Origin: Thamnaconus septentrionalis
Lineage: Eukaryota > Chordata > Actinopteri > Tetraodontiformes > Monacanthidae
Assembly (NCBI GenBank): GCA_009823395.1
Contig: CM020518.1
Coordinates: 14,383,501-14,447,500, forward strand
Direction: 5' to 3'
DNA: 64,000 nucleotides
Numbering within the stretch: the first letter of the stretch is position 1; each line of letters begins with the position of its first letter. Below the pieces are notes generated by a model that did no database searches, was not told where the DNA came from, and saw only the letters and a list, made by a program, of their open reading frames with translations. Position numbers and translations under genes: made by a program. Shown piece by piece: positions 33,338-51,951 of the stretch.

Positions 33338-36300
33338 GTGGCTTGTTGTTTGCACTCGATTGAGTTTTTTCATTGGGACCCTGTGCAGTCAAAGTTTACA
33401 CTCTTATTGTATCATGTTTGTTCTACAGTGTGGCAGATTACTACAAATCTTGTGAATTATTTGTTTATTCTGGTTATCAAAGCGCCGAGCAACATCTACG
33501 CCTCGCAAGGGCCGCACACGTTTTCCCCAGCGTCCACTGTCAAGCCTCATAAGGGAGTTGAAATGTGTTCGGGACTGTATATTCCTGCTACAGTGTTTAT
33601 CAATCACTTTTAGAAGAGGGTGAGCTTTGATTTTGACCAATTTTCTGTTTCAACCCGGGGAAAACGACAAATGGAAGAAGTTGATAAAACTTTTGGAAAC
33701 ATCTTCTATTCCTGCACCTTATGGAGTCGTCCTCGATCTGCGGCAGTGAAAAAGAACTCTCAACAGAGAGAGAGCTTCACCTCCTCACACAAGAAAAGTT
33801 TTAGATGTCAATGGGACATAATGAGGACCTTTTGCATTGCCTTGTTGTGCCTCATCTGAAGAAGAAGATTTCCTGGACTCCATTTTACCCTGAACTCTAC
33901 CTGGTAGTTTGCCTAAAGTAAATGGTGGGCATATAATATATAACATTCAAATGAGTCCACAGCACAAGACCTAGTAACTGTCTGAGTGCTTTTAGCGCTG
34001 ATTGTCTGATGTTTTCACAGCATCGCATAATCAAAGTGAATAAAAAAATACATTGCTTTCTCGCAACGGAAAAATAGGTCAGTCTGTAAGCGCTAATTTA
34101 GTAAAACACCATGCCAAATAAAATAAAATAATTTAAAAAATTAATCGCAATTGCAAATTCTCCAAAGTACGGAATTATAAAGAATAAAATTCAAGCAGGG
34201 CCAATATTATTTTTCAAAAATGTCCAGCAGTAGCTAACCTGACAACCTGCCGATCTAATTGCATTACCGTGACCATAATGACAGCGTGCGGACAATGACG
34301 ACGGACCCGAGCATGCAGCAGCACCAACATGCCAGCTTCTGTGGCTTGATCTCATGCCTCGTTAGGTGGACGAGCCAAGGAATAATATGAGAGCGACACC
34401 TCAGAGCTCACCTCCGCGCTGCCACACGGCAAGCTATAATTAGATGCAAGATGAAAGTTTGGACACCGTTGACATGTCATTATCACACATGGAGTGAACA
34501 CCGACTTATCACAGTGGGAGGACTGCGACGTTGGGGGCCGGAAGAGTGTGAAATATGTTGGGATTAGCACTGGAACCGGTTACCAACCTGATACCACTTG
34601 GGTTTTCCTTAAGCATTATTCATCGTTTTTTTTTAGAGGGAATGGCACATAAAAAAGCTCACCATGTAGCATGAGCATAAGCAAATGCTACCATTCCTTT
34701 CTTCAGTTTGTTTTTAATTTGAATGGTACTTCAAAGCATTTCAACTGATTTTCTTTTGACTGCCAGAACGGTTCTGGCTTCTTCTTTTGTCAATTTAGAC
34801 GTTTGTGGCGCCAACTGTGGAATCTGGGATTTTGTATTAATTCTGGCAGTAGACACAAAGAGACAAAAAAAAGAGTTGGAAGTGCTACTGTTGGTATGAC
34901 GCAATGTAAAATAATGCATTTTAGCCTTTTCCATTGAAAACCTAATGACTTTTCCCAAATATATTGAATTAAAAAAAAATTCCCTGAGAATTCCTTTTTC
35001 ATATAATTTCTTTGTTTTCTGAAGTGAAGAAAAGCTAGTTTGGACTCATAAAGACAGCAAGGAAAAATTAAAATGAAAAAAAACAAAAAACAACCCATAA
35101 CCTAAGCATTAAACGCAATCCATTTTGGTTGTAAGTAATTTTTCCAAGGTTACGTTTGATTGCTGAAACTAATAAAACAGTTAGGAAAATAGACCACCAA
35201 GGTTATCTGCTGGTTTACGTCTGCATGTCAGGGAGGAAATTATCTCACTTCCACAGGCAAAGTAATCTTGAGCAGAGTTTCACAAATTGAATCATTCAAA
35301 TGTAGACCTGTTCAACTTCATTAAAGGAGATTGGCTACCGTTTAGTCAGGAGACATTTCCTGTCCATTTGTACGCACAGCAATAAGGAATTCAGCACCAT
35401 CATTGGAATTGGTCAACGGAGGGCTATGGTTGGTACACACTCAGTGACCTCCTAGAAAATGTGAAACAACCTTTCAATTCAAAGATTCTCCTTTTGGCAA
35501 CATCTGGAAAGACCAAAGCGTCAGAAACAGCTCATTGGCCACGTGAGCTGAATGTTGATGTTGGCTAAATCAGAATTTATGGGGCAAACCTGTTTCTATC
35601 CAACATTTTTTGGAAAAAAAAAAAAAAACAAAAACGTCTCAAGCGAAACAAAGGACTTTTGATCCCCATTAATCTCCACGTGCATTGAAATGTTTTATTG
35701 AAACTGAACCCATGTGACCCATCATAATTCAACCCGTCATCATCGACTTGGAAGCAAGCGATGCGACCAGCCAAAGCCGCCCTTACATTATGAAACTAAA
35801 GACGCTTTCTTTCGATAACAAGCAGGAGAAGCGTTCAGAAAGAGAAAGAGGCTTTAGCTCGTCTTGCCATTTAGGGAGAATAAAAGTGAAACTTCAGTAT
35901 TCAAGCTTTGTGCTTTCTAAATAAACCCAGAGTGTTTGGGGCCTTGAGATACAAATAAAGTACATCCTTGAGCTTTCCAGCGTTACGCTGCTCATTAAAT
36001 ACATGTGAGCCAACACATTTTTTGCATTTTTTTTTGTTTGTATTTGCTGTTGCTGAGTCTGCCTGGCAAAATCCGCCTATTTTCATGCCTTTGACAGCAT
36101 GTCCAGAGGAAACATATATGGCAGCACACCTTCAGCTGTCATGCACAATGAGCAATTTCACATCTTCCCTTCCCTGTCACCCTATTTCCACGCATCTCTC
36201 CGTACGCAGCCTCCTACACACGAGGCTCCGCATGAGGTTTCTGAAATGCACGAACGACAACGAGCCGCAGAACCGATTCTGATCCGGCAACAGTCGGGGG

Positions 36301-36615
36301 CTTTGAGTGAGAGGCAAAGGTGTCCTGTGATGAATGCAAATACATACGGAGGAGCACGCTGGCTCCTGCGAGTGTTATTACAAACTGGCCTTCCCAATAA
36401 TGTTGCGCTCCGGCCAAGTTGTGGCAACTGAAGCTGGGAAACTGCGACCTAGTGCTTTGGAAATGGACGTGTGAGCGTGTTTTCTCTTCACAAAGCCTTC
36501 AACGTGGTTCCAGTGTTGATTCTTTTGATTTGAATCATCTGTTACTAAACCATTTGGACGAACGCCGTCGGAAAGGAGTTGGGCTGGTTGGTAACAAGAA
36601 ATGATTCCTGTTGGA
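33338..36615. other. transposon-poor stretch, no gene seen
   Basis: AT-rich. Contains A/T runs (34971-34980, 35613-35628). No exon-like frame or repeat signature. Confidence 0.35.
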
Positions 36616-36661
36616 CGGACAGACAGATAGACAGATAGACAGATAGATAGATAGATAGATG
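36616..36661. repeat. (GACA)/(GATA) microsatellite
   Basis: Tetranucleotide run starting GGACAGACAGATAGACAG and ending in GATAGATAGATAGATAG. Confidence 0.9.
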
Positions 36662-39600
36662 AGCGGGTAACTCAACTTAAAATTATTTGTCTATAATCAT
36701 GTATTTCCAGTAAAAATGTGTATTTAGTGACTATAAATGACGTGCGTACAAGGACGCTTATTATTTAAATCCTGTTTACCACAACTCGAAATGGTAAACA
36801 GGTAAATCCATTGTAAACTTACGGACCCCGCAGCCATCACTCCAAAGCATTGAAGTCTAAAATTCAAGCCGAGATCCAATTCTAACAAAGTTATTTACGA
36901 AAACCGTTGTTGAAAAAAAAAACAAATCCCGCCAGCACTGCAGTGCGCACAGTGGTCGACACGCCCTTGCGATGTGAAGGGGTCGCTTGGTCGGGCGGTG
37001 CTGCTCCAATTAAGGAGAAAACAAAACTGAAACACAAAAACACTTCACTCTTGTTTGCTGTCCTCACAAAGCGCAGGAGATCAGTCACTGCCTCCCACCC
37101 AGGTTCAGCTCTTTCTTCTGGACCAACCTTGTTCACCTCGGCCGTTGGAAGGCAACACGTGAGAGGTTCTCGTCTGAAGAAGGTGCAGCCGGTTTTGTGC
37201 GTTTGCTCGGTTTGTTCGGACAAACTTTAAAAAAAACAGGCTGCGCATTTTCACGTCTTCAGGGTATGGAGAAGGTGTGTTTGAGTGGTGGTGGTGGAGG
37301 CTGAACAGCTTGACTTAGTTACGTACATACATGTGCATGTGACATTTAAAAAACTGAAGATTTTTAATTTCGGTATTTCACACTACAAAGACAAACACAC
37401 AAGCAACACAAATGAAGTATGTCGCATGGGTTACACTCAACTCTGCATCACTTGTTACAATACAATGCTGTCGTTTCTGACATGGCTCAGAGAAGGGCCA
37501 TCCATCCCAACTGACAACTCGACAAGGACCCTGCAGCCAGTCGGTACAGAATTGGCTTGCACAGTGTTCCAGCACTTTAGTTCGGACCTTAGTCTAACTA
37601 CATGAGGAATTTAGAAGAATGGCATGTGTTTTGATCTTAGCCGGGCTTTCATTTAATTCCGGGCCTGCGTCCTCTTAAATGTTTTGTGTTGTCGGGACAA
37701 AAGCGACCAGCAGCACCCGCTGTGATCATTGTGAGCGCGCAAACCGTTTGACGTGCTTTTCTTCTTTCAAACCTTCAGTCTGCCAACTGTACTGAAGCCG
37801 ACCACCGCGTCTGTGCAGCCTTGCTTTGATTTCCTGTTTGGACGTTAAAAGTGAATATTTTATCAGGCCAAAGCCGAGGGACCAGACCCACAAAACAAGT
37901 TGAACATCAGAGCATCCCGCACTGCCGTCTGCGCAGCACAGAACAAACGCAACAACAAATAACAAAGGCACGCACCTGTTGTGAACCTCAGCCGTAGATT
38001 TCAGTAATAAAATAAGAAAAAGGAGAAAAGGGGCTTTCACACAACTTGGAGTGGAAAATGATGCGTGTCATTAATTGAAATGTCCGCTTCCAGTGGAGAG
38101 TCCCTTGCATGATCACGAGGCATTTACCCCACAACCCATTCTCAAATTTCCAAATTGCTGCTTTTATTGATGTCCTACCAATTTAAATGCATTTAATACA
38201 AATACCCAACTACATCCATAGACAAAAATGTGTGAATAGTTTAAACCTAAAGCCTATTTTGTGCGCAAGCCACAAGCGAAAAAGCCAATGGACAGTGGAA
38301 CGTAATCGAACACCTTTGCTTCAGTACGTGATATACGCCGCGACCGGCGCGATATTATGACTTAGCACAACGCTCATCATCATTTTGAATGCTTTTTCAA
38401 CAGTATTGCATCACATTAAGGTATCAAATCAAAAGTCAAGTTTCTACACCAACCTTCAAGTCTGAGTTAGCATTTTTCAACAGGGAAAATACCTTTTTTT
38501 TTTTTTTTTTTACCGAGCAACTGTACAATGCATACAAAAATGGAAAATGGAATTTAATCTGAGAGGAGAACTGAAGGATTCCATTGGAGTTGCAGCTTCA
38601 GGTGATTTGATGGACAGTGGAAATGAACGCAAGTCAAAAATGCGGTGATGACTCACGTGGCGACCGCAACACGGAAGACGCAAAGACAGTCGCTGCAGCG
38701 AGCGCTGGGCGGGACTGGAGAAATAAACAGGCTTATCACTGGCTGTCACTAATGCGCAGCAGAGCATGCGCTATTGATACAGCCCCCTCACACAGGGAGT
38801 CCTCGATTCATCTCACATTCTGCCATGGCTGTGTTGATGAGATATTGGGACAATCTGCTGCATCAGTCAGGGTGGTAGGAGGGGAAAAAAAAAAAAAAAA
38901 AAGAAGCCAGTCATGAAACTTCAGCACTTTATCTGCCACAGCAAATGTCACTCGTGACTGATAGCCCAGCCTACCAGGGAGTCCTTAAAATGTGACAAAC
39001 ATTGTAAATCCTCTCCACTGACACAGATACGGGCCTCTCAATCATGCTTGGCCCAGAGTATCTCCTGAAAAGAAGAAGAAAAAAGACCCTATTACTCACT
39101 ATTACCATTGGGTTTAAGGCCAATGTAAAATTGGATTTTTGAAGTTTGAGATAGCAGCTAGTGATTCGCCGTTAAGGGGGTGGAAAGATTGGCCCAGCAG
39201 CCACTGGTGTGGAATCCCGCTCTGTCACTTGCATCCCATCCCGGTTCATCCCTCTGCTCCTTTCACAACACGCAGAAGACTTTTTGCTCCTTCCAGCAGA
39301 AATTGTTTTAATCTGCCGGGGATGATCGTTGCAGCAGCAGAAAGGGCTGTGTTCACAAGCCCAGAATTCCTTCCTGTCATATCATCATATTATAAATAGA
39401 TTCAATGATGCATTTTCAATCATTGCATGTTACTCCATAATGGATGAACGCGGGGGAACTGATGCCAGCACTGTACCTTCATCATTTTTTTTGTGTTTTC
39501 TAAACTACTATCACTCTTTCATTACTCGCCTAATGAAAAGAAGAGAGAAGAGAGAGAAAACTAGGTGCTAATTTCCCGGCGCTTTTGTTTGTGACACAGA

Positions 39601-40400
39601 GGTGAGGCCTGACCGTACATATTTGGAGGCACCCTAGCCGTTGCTAACAGAGTCACAGTGACTTCTCGCACTGCCCTGACAGTTGTGGAGCTCCTGCTTT
39701 AATTGTAGCCTTCAGTCGCGGGGACATTCGTACGGCCCCCAAAAAGAGGCAAAGAGTCTTGCAAGGCGCTAATCTTCTCTGGTGCCGCAGACATCCTTGT
39801 TAATATCTGTTTTGCGGTTTGCTCATTAAGAGACATTTGTCAGGAGCGCGCTGAATAATCCTTGAGAAACAGAAAGACCAAGGACGCCTGCTTGCGGGGA
39901 GCGGTGCCACTGTTTCAGACTCGCTCACATGCAGGAATCGACGAGCTAGGATGAAGCTCCAAGTCCAAAAGACCAATTTAAATACCTAATTTTGTAACAC
40001 GTCTAGAGGCTGTTTTTGTTTTTTTTTGGATGGGATAATACACCGAACTGCAAAGATAAACGGTCTGCAAGATAAGCGCAATAAAATAATATGAAAATAA
40101 AAGAGATGAGGATCCCCTTGTGTGTCTTCCAGGCTGCATATGGTTTTGGCGACCGGGAAATGGGCAGCACGTGTTGCTCTTATCAGGCAAAAGGAAGGCA
40201 GCACTTATCGGGAGATAAGATTTCTCAGGGAACAGGGATTGTGTCTCATCCCGATTGTTCGCCCACTCGAGCCCCCGCCCCCGTCCACCAACGTGGAAAA
40301 AAAAGAAAGTTCCTGTTGGAATTTTCGGTTTCGTGACTCATTGTATTTTTGAAATGAAGTTAAAGATAAATGTACTCTCACAAGTCTCTGAACTCTCTGG
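36662..40400. other. transposon-poor stretch, no gene seen
   Basis: Homopolymers at 38493-38511 (T) and 38884-38902 (A). 38590-38830 and 39700-39870 are complex, non-repetitive sequence of possible regulatory nature. No coding signature. Confidence 0.35.
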
Positions 40401-41441
<1,041 letters not shown>

Positions 41442-41449
41442 GTCTAGAC

Positions 41450-41757
41450 CAGGGGTCACCAACCTTCTTGAACCTGAGAGCTATCTCATGGGTCACGTGA
41501 AGGGCTACCAGTTTGCTACACTCTTCTGAAATAATGTGTTTTCTCAGCCTTTAGTTATATATCATTATTAATGATACTCATCTATATGTGCCATTTTCTA
41601 ATCTATATAAATGCAAGTGTGATTACAAAAGAATAGCAACAGAATAAAATAACATTTTAGGGGGCAGGTTGTGCTATTTTCAGAATAGGGCTGCGGGCGA
41701 CTCATGGGGTCCATGTGGGCTACCTGGCGACCGCGGGCACCGTGTTGGTGACCCCTG
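41450..41757. mobile_element. hAT MITE, 308 bp, perfect 8-bp TSD
   Basis: Terminal inverted repeats CAGGGGTCACCAAC and GTTGGTGACCCCTG are perfectly complementary over 14 bp. GTCTAGAC lies directly outside both ends (41442-41449 and 41758-41765), an exact 8-bp target duplication diagnostic of hAT elements. No coding capacity. The CAGGGGTCACCAAC terminus is common in vertebrate genomes. Confidence 0.92.
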
Positions 41758-41859
41758 GTCTAGACTCTCTACCGGGACTTTTTTTCCCCTTGCCTGCTGT
41801 GATGGTAAAAAAAGAAAAGAAAAACACCTACCAATTCAAATCCACCTATTAAAGTCTAA

Positions 41860-42205
41860 GGGAGAGATCCACAAAGCGATTGCCCGACTTTTACGAAAGA
41901 AAATCCGTGCTAATAGCACCAAAAACTGCGTCCTATCCACAGAGCGGACATAAACGTGAAAAGCAGCGGAAAATGTGTCGAGGCGCAGGTAGCAGCAGGG
42001 CTGCGCCAGATTCATTTTAATATATTTCAATTAGTCATTTCAAATAAGCCTCATTCGAAACAGCGGCGGATCCACAAAGAGTTTGTGCTCACGTCTGCAC
42101 GTACTTTGACGGACGTAAACAACAGCAGCCACAACCAGGCGCAGTTTTGTCCCTCAAAGTGTTTCTGGTGTCAGAGCAACTCTCTCCTCCCTGAAGAGCT
42201 GACGA
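41860..42205 (+). mobile_element. second copy of the 906-1863 Harbinger family, left part
   Basis: Starts GGGAGAGATCCACAAAGCGA after a TAA (41857-41859), a TWA-type target. It then follows the first copy: GAAAATCCGTGCTAATAGC, CGAGGCGCAGGTAGC, CAGCGGCGGATCCACAAAGA and CAACCAGGCGCAGTTTTGTC. Similarity fades near 42205 and no right terminal repeat was found, so the right half is deleted or too diverged to see. Confidence 0.75.
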
Positions 42206-42760
42206 TGAGGTGTGTGTATATAGAAAAATATCATACACTCTCTCTCTATATATAAAATAAATATTTCTATTTATTTATTTGTTTGTTAAGAGCGCAAAAC
42301 ATTGGTAAGTTACAAGTTCACATACACTTGAAACCTGCACTTGCTCAATCACATCAGCCACCAAACAGCTACAAATTGCATCAGATGGCGGTAACTGTAA
42401 AATACGAGACCTCCCTCTGGCCAGACCCGGGTGCCCGATACATGCCTGACTTCTTTTGGGATAACCTTACTTCTATATAATCAAGTCGGTGTCAACGAGG
42501 ATTCCTTCTTCATCATCTACACATCACTGCCGCTGCCTGACAACCCACCACACCCCCACAACAACCGCTGCTTCACCATATTGCCCCACTAAATTTCTAA
42601 TGAGATTCAAACATCACGTAAAAATGGGGGGAAACAGCGGGGGGGATCACAGTCACTAAATAAAATTGGAATGCTCCATTGGCAGAGTGCCAAAGAAGGT
42701 ATTTCCAGGCTCTGGTAATCACACTTTATCACTGAGAGGTTGGAGTTAGAAGTTTTAGTA
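42206..42760. other. unannotated stretch
   Basis: (TA)- and (TTTA)-rich at 42236-42290, then ordinary sequence. Nothing recognised. Confidence 0.35.
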
Positions 42761-42764
42761 TTAA

Positions 42765-43260
42765 AAAAGGGATCCTATTATGAAAAACTGACTTTTTTCA
42801 GCCCTTCAACATGTCCTTCTGTGTTACTGGCCTGCAGACGAACACACCAAGTGCAAGAAATGACAATTGCATTTCTAGATGGGTTGGCTGCTTCCGTGTT
42901 ACTGCCCTTGAACAAGTTGTTTAAATTCTGCTCGGCTTTCTACATCACAGGCCGAGTTGATTATAATAGGAACCCCTGCAGATTTGTATTTTTTTTAATG
43001 TGGACGAAGCGCCACTGCATGAAAGCTGGTAGCAATCTTCCCCGAGTGGCTGGTCAATTACAAGGGAGTGCCCTGTTCCAAGGCGGAGCCACGGATGGAG
43101 CAGATTGGGAAGGGGGAAGGAGAGGCTGAGTGAGAGAAACGTATCTCTTTAAAAAGGCCTGTACAACTCAAACTGGTAGTTCTTTGAGAAAACAAAGTAG
43201 TTGGAAGTGGACCACTAAAATGAACTTATTAAACCATGGAATGGCCATAATAGGGCCCCT
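42765..43260. mobile_element. 496-bp TTAA-flanked DNA transposon (MITE)
   Basis: Flanked by TTAA at 42761-42764 and 43261-43264. The ends are inverted: left AAAAGGGATCCTATTATG; right, in reverse complement, AGGGGCCCTATTATGG. The TTAA target suggests piggyBac or Kolobok. The 129-codon open frame inside (42740-43129) crosses the boundary and has no transposase motif, so it is probably spurious. Confidence 0.75.
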
Positions 43261-43369
43261 TTAAAGCTATTACTGCTGCTGCGCCTCAGTATAATTTGCA
43301 AAGATTAATTATGCAAATACAAATTCCTATTAGCAACATGGCAGCGCAGTGATCGGCACTGTGCAGTGA

Positions 43370-43470
43370 TGTTCGACACTGGCAATCTTCTTTCCGATCC
43401 GATACAGAGTAAAATTCAGGCTGGTATCGGCAATACCGATCCGATACCGATACTTAATAATAATATAATA
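43370..43470. mobile_element. fragment of a hAT-like MITE (CCGATA-rich)
   Basis: GTATCGGCAATACCGATCCG followed by ATACCGATACTTAATAATAA is the repeated GATCCGATACCGATA-type subterminal sequence of fish hAT MITEs. Boundaries not visible. Confidence 0.4.
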
Positions 43471-43489
43471 TTATTTAATATAATAATCT

Positions 43490-43621
43490 GTCTGCGATGA
43501 ACTGGCGACTTGTCCAGGGTGTCACCCTGCCTTCGCCCTAAGACAGCTGGGATAGGCTCCAGCAGACCCCCGTGGCCCTGAATTGGAATAAGCGGGTATA
43601 GAAGATGAATGAATGAATGAA
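43490..43621 (+). mobile_element. SINE 3' part with (GAAT)n tail
   Basis: CTGCGATGAACTGGCGACTT, then CAGCTGGGATAGGCTCCAGC and a GAATGAATGAATGA tail. This is the 3' body of the same SINE family as 28926-29260, in + orientation; the tRNA-like head is missing. Confidence 0.7.
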
Positions 43622-43653
43622 TAATCTGTAATGAATGATCTGTGTGTGTGTGT

Positions 43654-44247
43654 TAGTGATGTGCGATACCACTAATTTTCAGTCCGGTGTTTGCAGGGAC
43701 TGTGATAAACATTGTTGAGACTTTAAATGAGTGTCTTTGTACCTGGGTACTGCCTGCCACTGCCAGCTCCAAAGGACTCGGACAGTGACGTCTGTCTCAT
43801 GTGAGCGCCACCTGTGCTTTGCTCTCCTTCACTCCGCTGCCGCATCACCTCTTCATATTGAGCCATGCGATTGTTTTTTAAATGTTTGATAAGGTTGGTG
43901 GTGTTGCCACAGTACCTCACTATCTTGCGACGTACGTCGCATGCAGCGTCGTTGCCGCTTTGTGAAGCAAAAAAGCTCCACACGTAACTCCTTTTTCTTT
44001 CCGCCATCTGTCCTCTGCGACTCTCGTGCCACCTTCTCAGTCAGTGTGTGCGTGTCGCGCACGCGAACATAGTCCCCTGTAACCGGCGCAGAATAAGTAG
44101 CTTAAACAGCGGGGACAAAAATACCTGTTAACTCCAAATTAGTGCACACTTAGAAAAGTATCAATACTTTAGGATTAAAATCGATCCTAAACGGACATTT
44201 TTGAAATCGGAAGTATCGATATTTTAGGATCGATTCGCACATCACTA
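43654..44247 (-). mobile_element. hAT transposon with BED zinc finger remnant
   Basis: Ends TAGTGATGTGCGATACC on the left and GGATCGATTCGCACATCACTA on the right; TAGTGATGTGCGA pairs with the right end, with one mismatch, over the outer bases. Subterminal GTATCGAT/GATCGATT words are typical of ZBED-type hATs. The left flank is a (TG)n run and the right flank begins inside a SINE head, and a clean 8-bp TSD was not found. It carries the N-terminal BED finger of a transposase on the minus strand and no catalytic domain. Confidence 0.7.
43723..44007 (-). pseudogene. ZBED-like hAT transposase N-terminus, zinc ligands lost
   Basis: Minus-strand ORF beginning MAERKRSYVWSFFASQSGND, then AACDVRRKIVRYCGNTTNLI and KHLKNNRMAQYEEV. 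The K-R-S-x-V-W-x-x-F ... C-x-x-C ... G-N-T-[ST]-N-L-x-x-H-L-x-x-x-H order is the BED zinc finger (DNA binding). Here the second Cys of C-x-x-C is Arg (CDVR) and the final His is Arg (HLKNNR). A glutamate-rich linker follows, and the frame ends without the RNase-H-like catalytic core or the hAT dimerisation domain. A dead relic. Confidence 0.75.
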
Positions 44248-44485
44248 GCACTGTGGCCTCACAGCAAGGTTCCATTCTCGGCCCTGTAGAGTTTACACTA
44301 CATCAACTTCATCACTACATCTACTTCATCGCACATTCTAAAAACATACGTAAAAGGCTAAATCAGAACGGTGAATTGCTCGGGAGTGTGGGTGGTTGTT
44401 GGCGACTGGTCCAGGATGGAACCCGAGGCATCCTGCAATCCCCGTGACCTTGAGAGCAGGATTAGCAGTGATAGAAAATGTCATG
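44248..44485 (+). mobile_element. SINE fragment abutting the hAT element
   Basis: CACTGTGGCCTCACAGCAAG matches the SINE head after its TTAG, and GGCGACTGGTCCAGGATGGA with CCCGTGACCTTGAGAGCAGG matches its 3' body; the middle is diverged. Its first base coincides with the hAT right end. Confidence 0.6.
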
Positions 44486-45049
44486 TCTGGAAATAATTTT
44501 TGCACTCGTCTGTAATTCCCCTTAAAGAGATCAGAAAAGTATTCTGATTCTGATTAAATCAGGCACTTTGTTCAAGGGTCATGCGCCTGGCATGGTACTG
44601 TTTTGAATGTTCAAGGCATAGTTTAGAACCCTTCCAGCGGGGTTTTTTTTTACTTAAATATTTATGGGGAAAAGATTGAAAAGAAATAGTTTATGTGCGG
44701 CTTTACACAGCGCTGTCGGGCAGCGCCTCTTACTGCCAAGCGCTTCTTCTGCCAAAGAAGCAGCGTAGCCGGTCGGGCGGCCGAGTCCAGACAACGGCCG
44801 TGCTGTCAGAGCCAAGCTGCCGGGGGCGCAGACGTCGCCCCATTCAATTACCCCGCAGTGGGGGATCTTGGTGAGGACCCCGTCAGGCATGTATTGCAGC
44901 CACAGCACCGGCGTTTGCTCGACATTTAATTAGGAAGCCGCCCGCTTGCTTCCTGACATGTTCATGTCTGAAGGCGCTCGCTCGTTTGAATACCATCAGC
45001 ATTCACGTTTCTATCTCGGCTCGGACATCAGTGTTCTTTTTTTTTTGAA
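44486..45049. other. no gene; GC-rich block 44690-44940
   Basis: 44690-44940 is GC-rich, complex sequence with overlapping frames on both strands (for example minus 44908-44654) but no domain I recognise. Possible regulatory or exon-like sequence; undecided. Confidence 0.3.
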
Positions 45050-45240
45050 ATCTTTTTTATTTGTTTATTTGTTCTTAAATGGAGTTTTTAGTATTCCTTG
45101 CTTTACTACTTTGTTTGTATTTATTGTTATTTATTGTTGTATTTATGTATGATTATGCCTTTTTGTTTTGAACTGTACAGCACTTGGTTCGTCTGACGTG
45201 GTGTTTAAAGTGCTCTATGAATAAACTTTGACTTGACCAC
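45050..45240 (+). mobile_element. L2-like LINE 3' tail
   Basis: GTACAGCACTTGGTTCGTCT, then TTTAAAGTGCTCTATGAATA and AACTTTGACTTGACC, is the 'ACAGCACTTTG...AAAGTGCTCTATAAATAAA' terminus of fish L2-type LINEs with a TTGAC tail. The upstream T-rich portion may be its 3' UTR. Confidence 0.65.
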
Positions 45241-45291
45241 TCATTACAAACAATCACATTGCAATCATCAGGCTTATCACAAATGACTTTT

Positions 45292-45366
45292 CATCATCAT
45301 CATCATCATCATTATTATTATTATTATAGTTATTGTTATTATTTTTTTATTATTATTATTATTACC
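45292..45366. repeat. compound (CAT)n-(TAT)n microsatellite
   Basis: CATCATCAT, then TATTATTATTATTA runs with short interruptions. Confidence 0.9.
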
Positions 45367-46104
45367 ACCAAACAGCAAACAGCTAAACTGTACTTCAATT
45401 GCATAAACAAACTGCCAGGGGAAAGTTTTTCTTCACAGTCATAAAAGTCGGGCCGCGCTTTACACTGCAGGTCAGCGCCACAGGTTGGAGCCAGCCGTCG
45501 CGTGTCATTAATTTTCATCTTCAATTAAGAGCGACGCTGAGGAGGAATTTTTTAAAGCTACATTTTCGGTGTGGATTTAATGGCGTAGCAATGCGTCTGG
45601 GGCAGATTCACTTTGTAATAGAAAAACTTCAAACAGCCGTGACCCTTTGGTCCCAAACTCAGAACATTTCTATTTATTTGGGTGTCCATGCCCATTTCAT
45701 CTATTTTTTTATTTATTTATTTCCCTGAAACGTTGCCTTGTTCCAGGAGCCATTTTAATCAAGGACACCCACAGTGGCTGTTCACAGTATCGGCTGATGG
45801 AAACTATGTACTGAAACAAAACAAACAACCAAAAAAGCAGCTTAAGTCCAGACATCATATATGCAGTAACTGTTTTTTTAAATGTGGTTGTGCCTTCTTT
45901 TTTTTTAACACAGTGAAACTGAAGCTTGAGAAAAACTCATTCCAGGTTGAAGATAATCCAGAATATTCTTCTTTGCTGTTGCCATGTGCATGTACCATGT
46001 GTTTCTTTTTCTATTTATCTATTTCATTTAGACTTCTGATTACCCACTGTGTCATTTCATTTTGTGGTTGTGTGGCCACCTCTTGGTTTGGCTAAGATGC
46101 CAAA
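45367..46104. other. unannotated AT-rich stretch
   Basis: No gene. The 137-codon open frame at 45682-46095 is low-complexity hydrophobic and probably chance. Confidence 0.35.
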
Positions 46105-46150
46105 GGAAAAAAAAAAAAAAAAAAAAAAGAAAAGCAAAAAAACAAAAAAA
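46105..46150. repeat. poly-A rich tract
   Basis: A run of about 20 A followed by A-rich sequence. Confidence 0.9.
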
Positions 46151-51867
<5,717 letters not shown>

Positions 51868-51951
51868 TCCATCCATCTTCTATACCTATATATATCCATC
51901 CATCTTGCTGTGAGGCGGCAGCGCTAACCACTGCGCCACCGTGTCGCCCCA
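51868..51951 (-). mobile_element. SINE remnant: tail joined to head
   Basis: A (CATC)n tail is joined almost directly to TTGCTGTGAGGCGGCAGCGC and ACCACTGCGCCACCGTGTCG, the reverse complement of the SINE head. The body is deleted. Confidence 0.7.

Noticed and set aside
42740..43129. 129-codon open frame as a transposase
   Set aside because: It crosses the left end of the TTAA-flanked element and has no transposase motif.
45682..46095. 137-codon open frame
   Set aside because: Low-complexity Phe/Lys-rich translation of T- and A-rich sequence.
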